7,075 nt of DNA from Candidatus Aphodomonas merdavium (GTDB taxonomy: Bacteria > Bacillota > Clostridia > Christensenellales > Aristaeellaceae). A model generated the notes under the pieces. The model saw only the letters and a program-made list of their open reading frames with translations. It did not search any database and was not told the origin of the DNA. The translations under genes and the position numbers were made by a program. Where the stretch lies: the NCBI GenBank assembly GCA_018715585.1, contig DVLH01000277.1, positions 1 to 7,075 on the forward strand, written 5' to 3'. Shown here in pieces: positions 7,007 through 7,075 of this stretch; position 1 is the first letter of the stretch; each line of letters opens with the position of its first letter.

Positions 7007-7075
7007 CTGCTTTATAAAAACAACATGCAGCTTTTTTTATATTGCGTGGCATTATATTTTATGAATGTTCTCTGA

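Noticed and set aside
7006..7038. Possible + strand terminator: GCTGC/GCAGC stem followed by seven T
   Set aside because: The stem is only 5 bp with a 16-base loop, and no + strand gene precedes it. The bases at 7006 are better used in the - strand terminator.
6890..7075. A 61-codon + strand ORF at the right end
   Set aside because: It has no ribosome site, its composition is AT-rich and unlike the genes here, and it runs through the - strand terminator and the A tracts. No recognisable domain.

Overview
The window holds seven genes in two convergent blocks and is mostly an ordinary accessory-metabolism and uptake region. The protein-coding DNA is GC-rich with strong AGGAGG-type ribosome binding sites, the intergenic DNA is AT-rich, and compact hairpin terminators are present. 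This suits a GC-rich, Clostridia-like Firmicute, but no marker gene settles the taxonomy. One point against a simple Gram-positive reading is that the substrate-binding protein has a signal peptide without the lipobox cysteine usual in monoderm bacteria.

Left block, + strand, 1-1844: the 3' part of a 3-hydroxyacyl-CoA dehydrogenase-family gene (5' end outside the window) is followed 20 bases later by a complete sugar-phosphate isomerase/epimerase-like TIM-barrel gene. They look co-transcribed. The pairing of a beta-hydroxyacid-type dehydrogenase with a xylose-isomerase-like barrel hints at catabolism of a sugar acid, polyol or related hydroxy acid rather than fatty-acid oxidation, but the substrate cannot be read from the sequence. 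The block ends at a perfect 12-bp hairpin at 1863-1892.

Right block, - strand, 6799 down to 1905: a complete branched-chain amino acid type (HAAT) ABC transporter operon in the order livJ-livH-livM-livG-livF. LivJ binds substrate outside the membrane, LivH and LivM form the channel, and LivG and LivF are the ATPases. The M/G and G/F junctions are 4-base ATGA overlaps and H/M are 10 bases apart, so the four membrane-complex genes are tightly coupled. LivJ is separated from LivH by 99 bases holding a very stable stem-loop, a layout that would allow more binding protein than permease. The hairpin between livF and the barrel gene can serve both convergent blocks.

Right end, 6800-7075: no convincing gene. 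It contains a good sigma-A-type promoter for livJ (TATAAT at 6844-6849, TTGCAT at 6868-6873, 18-base spacer), two A7 tracts about one helical turn apart just upstream, a repeated ATGCAAG motif, and a well-formed - strand intrinsic terminator (6962-7006) that must end a transcript starting further right.

I see no obviously new system. The points most worth checking are the altered active-site motif of the dehydrogenase, an approximately 25-residue insertion in LivG, the missing lipobox in LivJ, the livJ-livH intercistronic structure with its two tiny overlapping ORFs, and the source of the transcript ended at 6962-7006.
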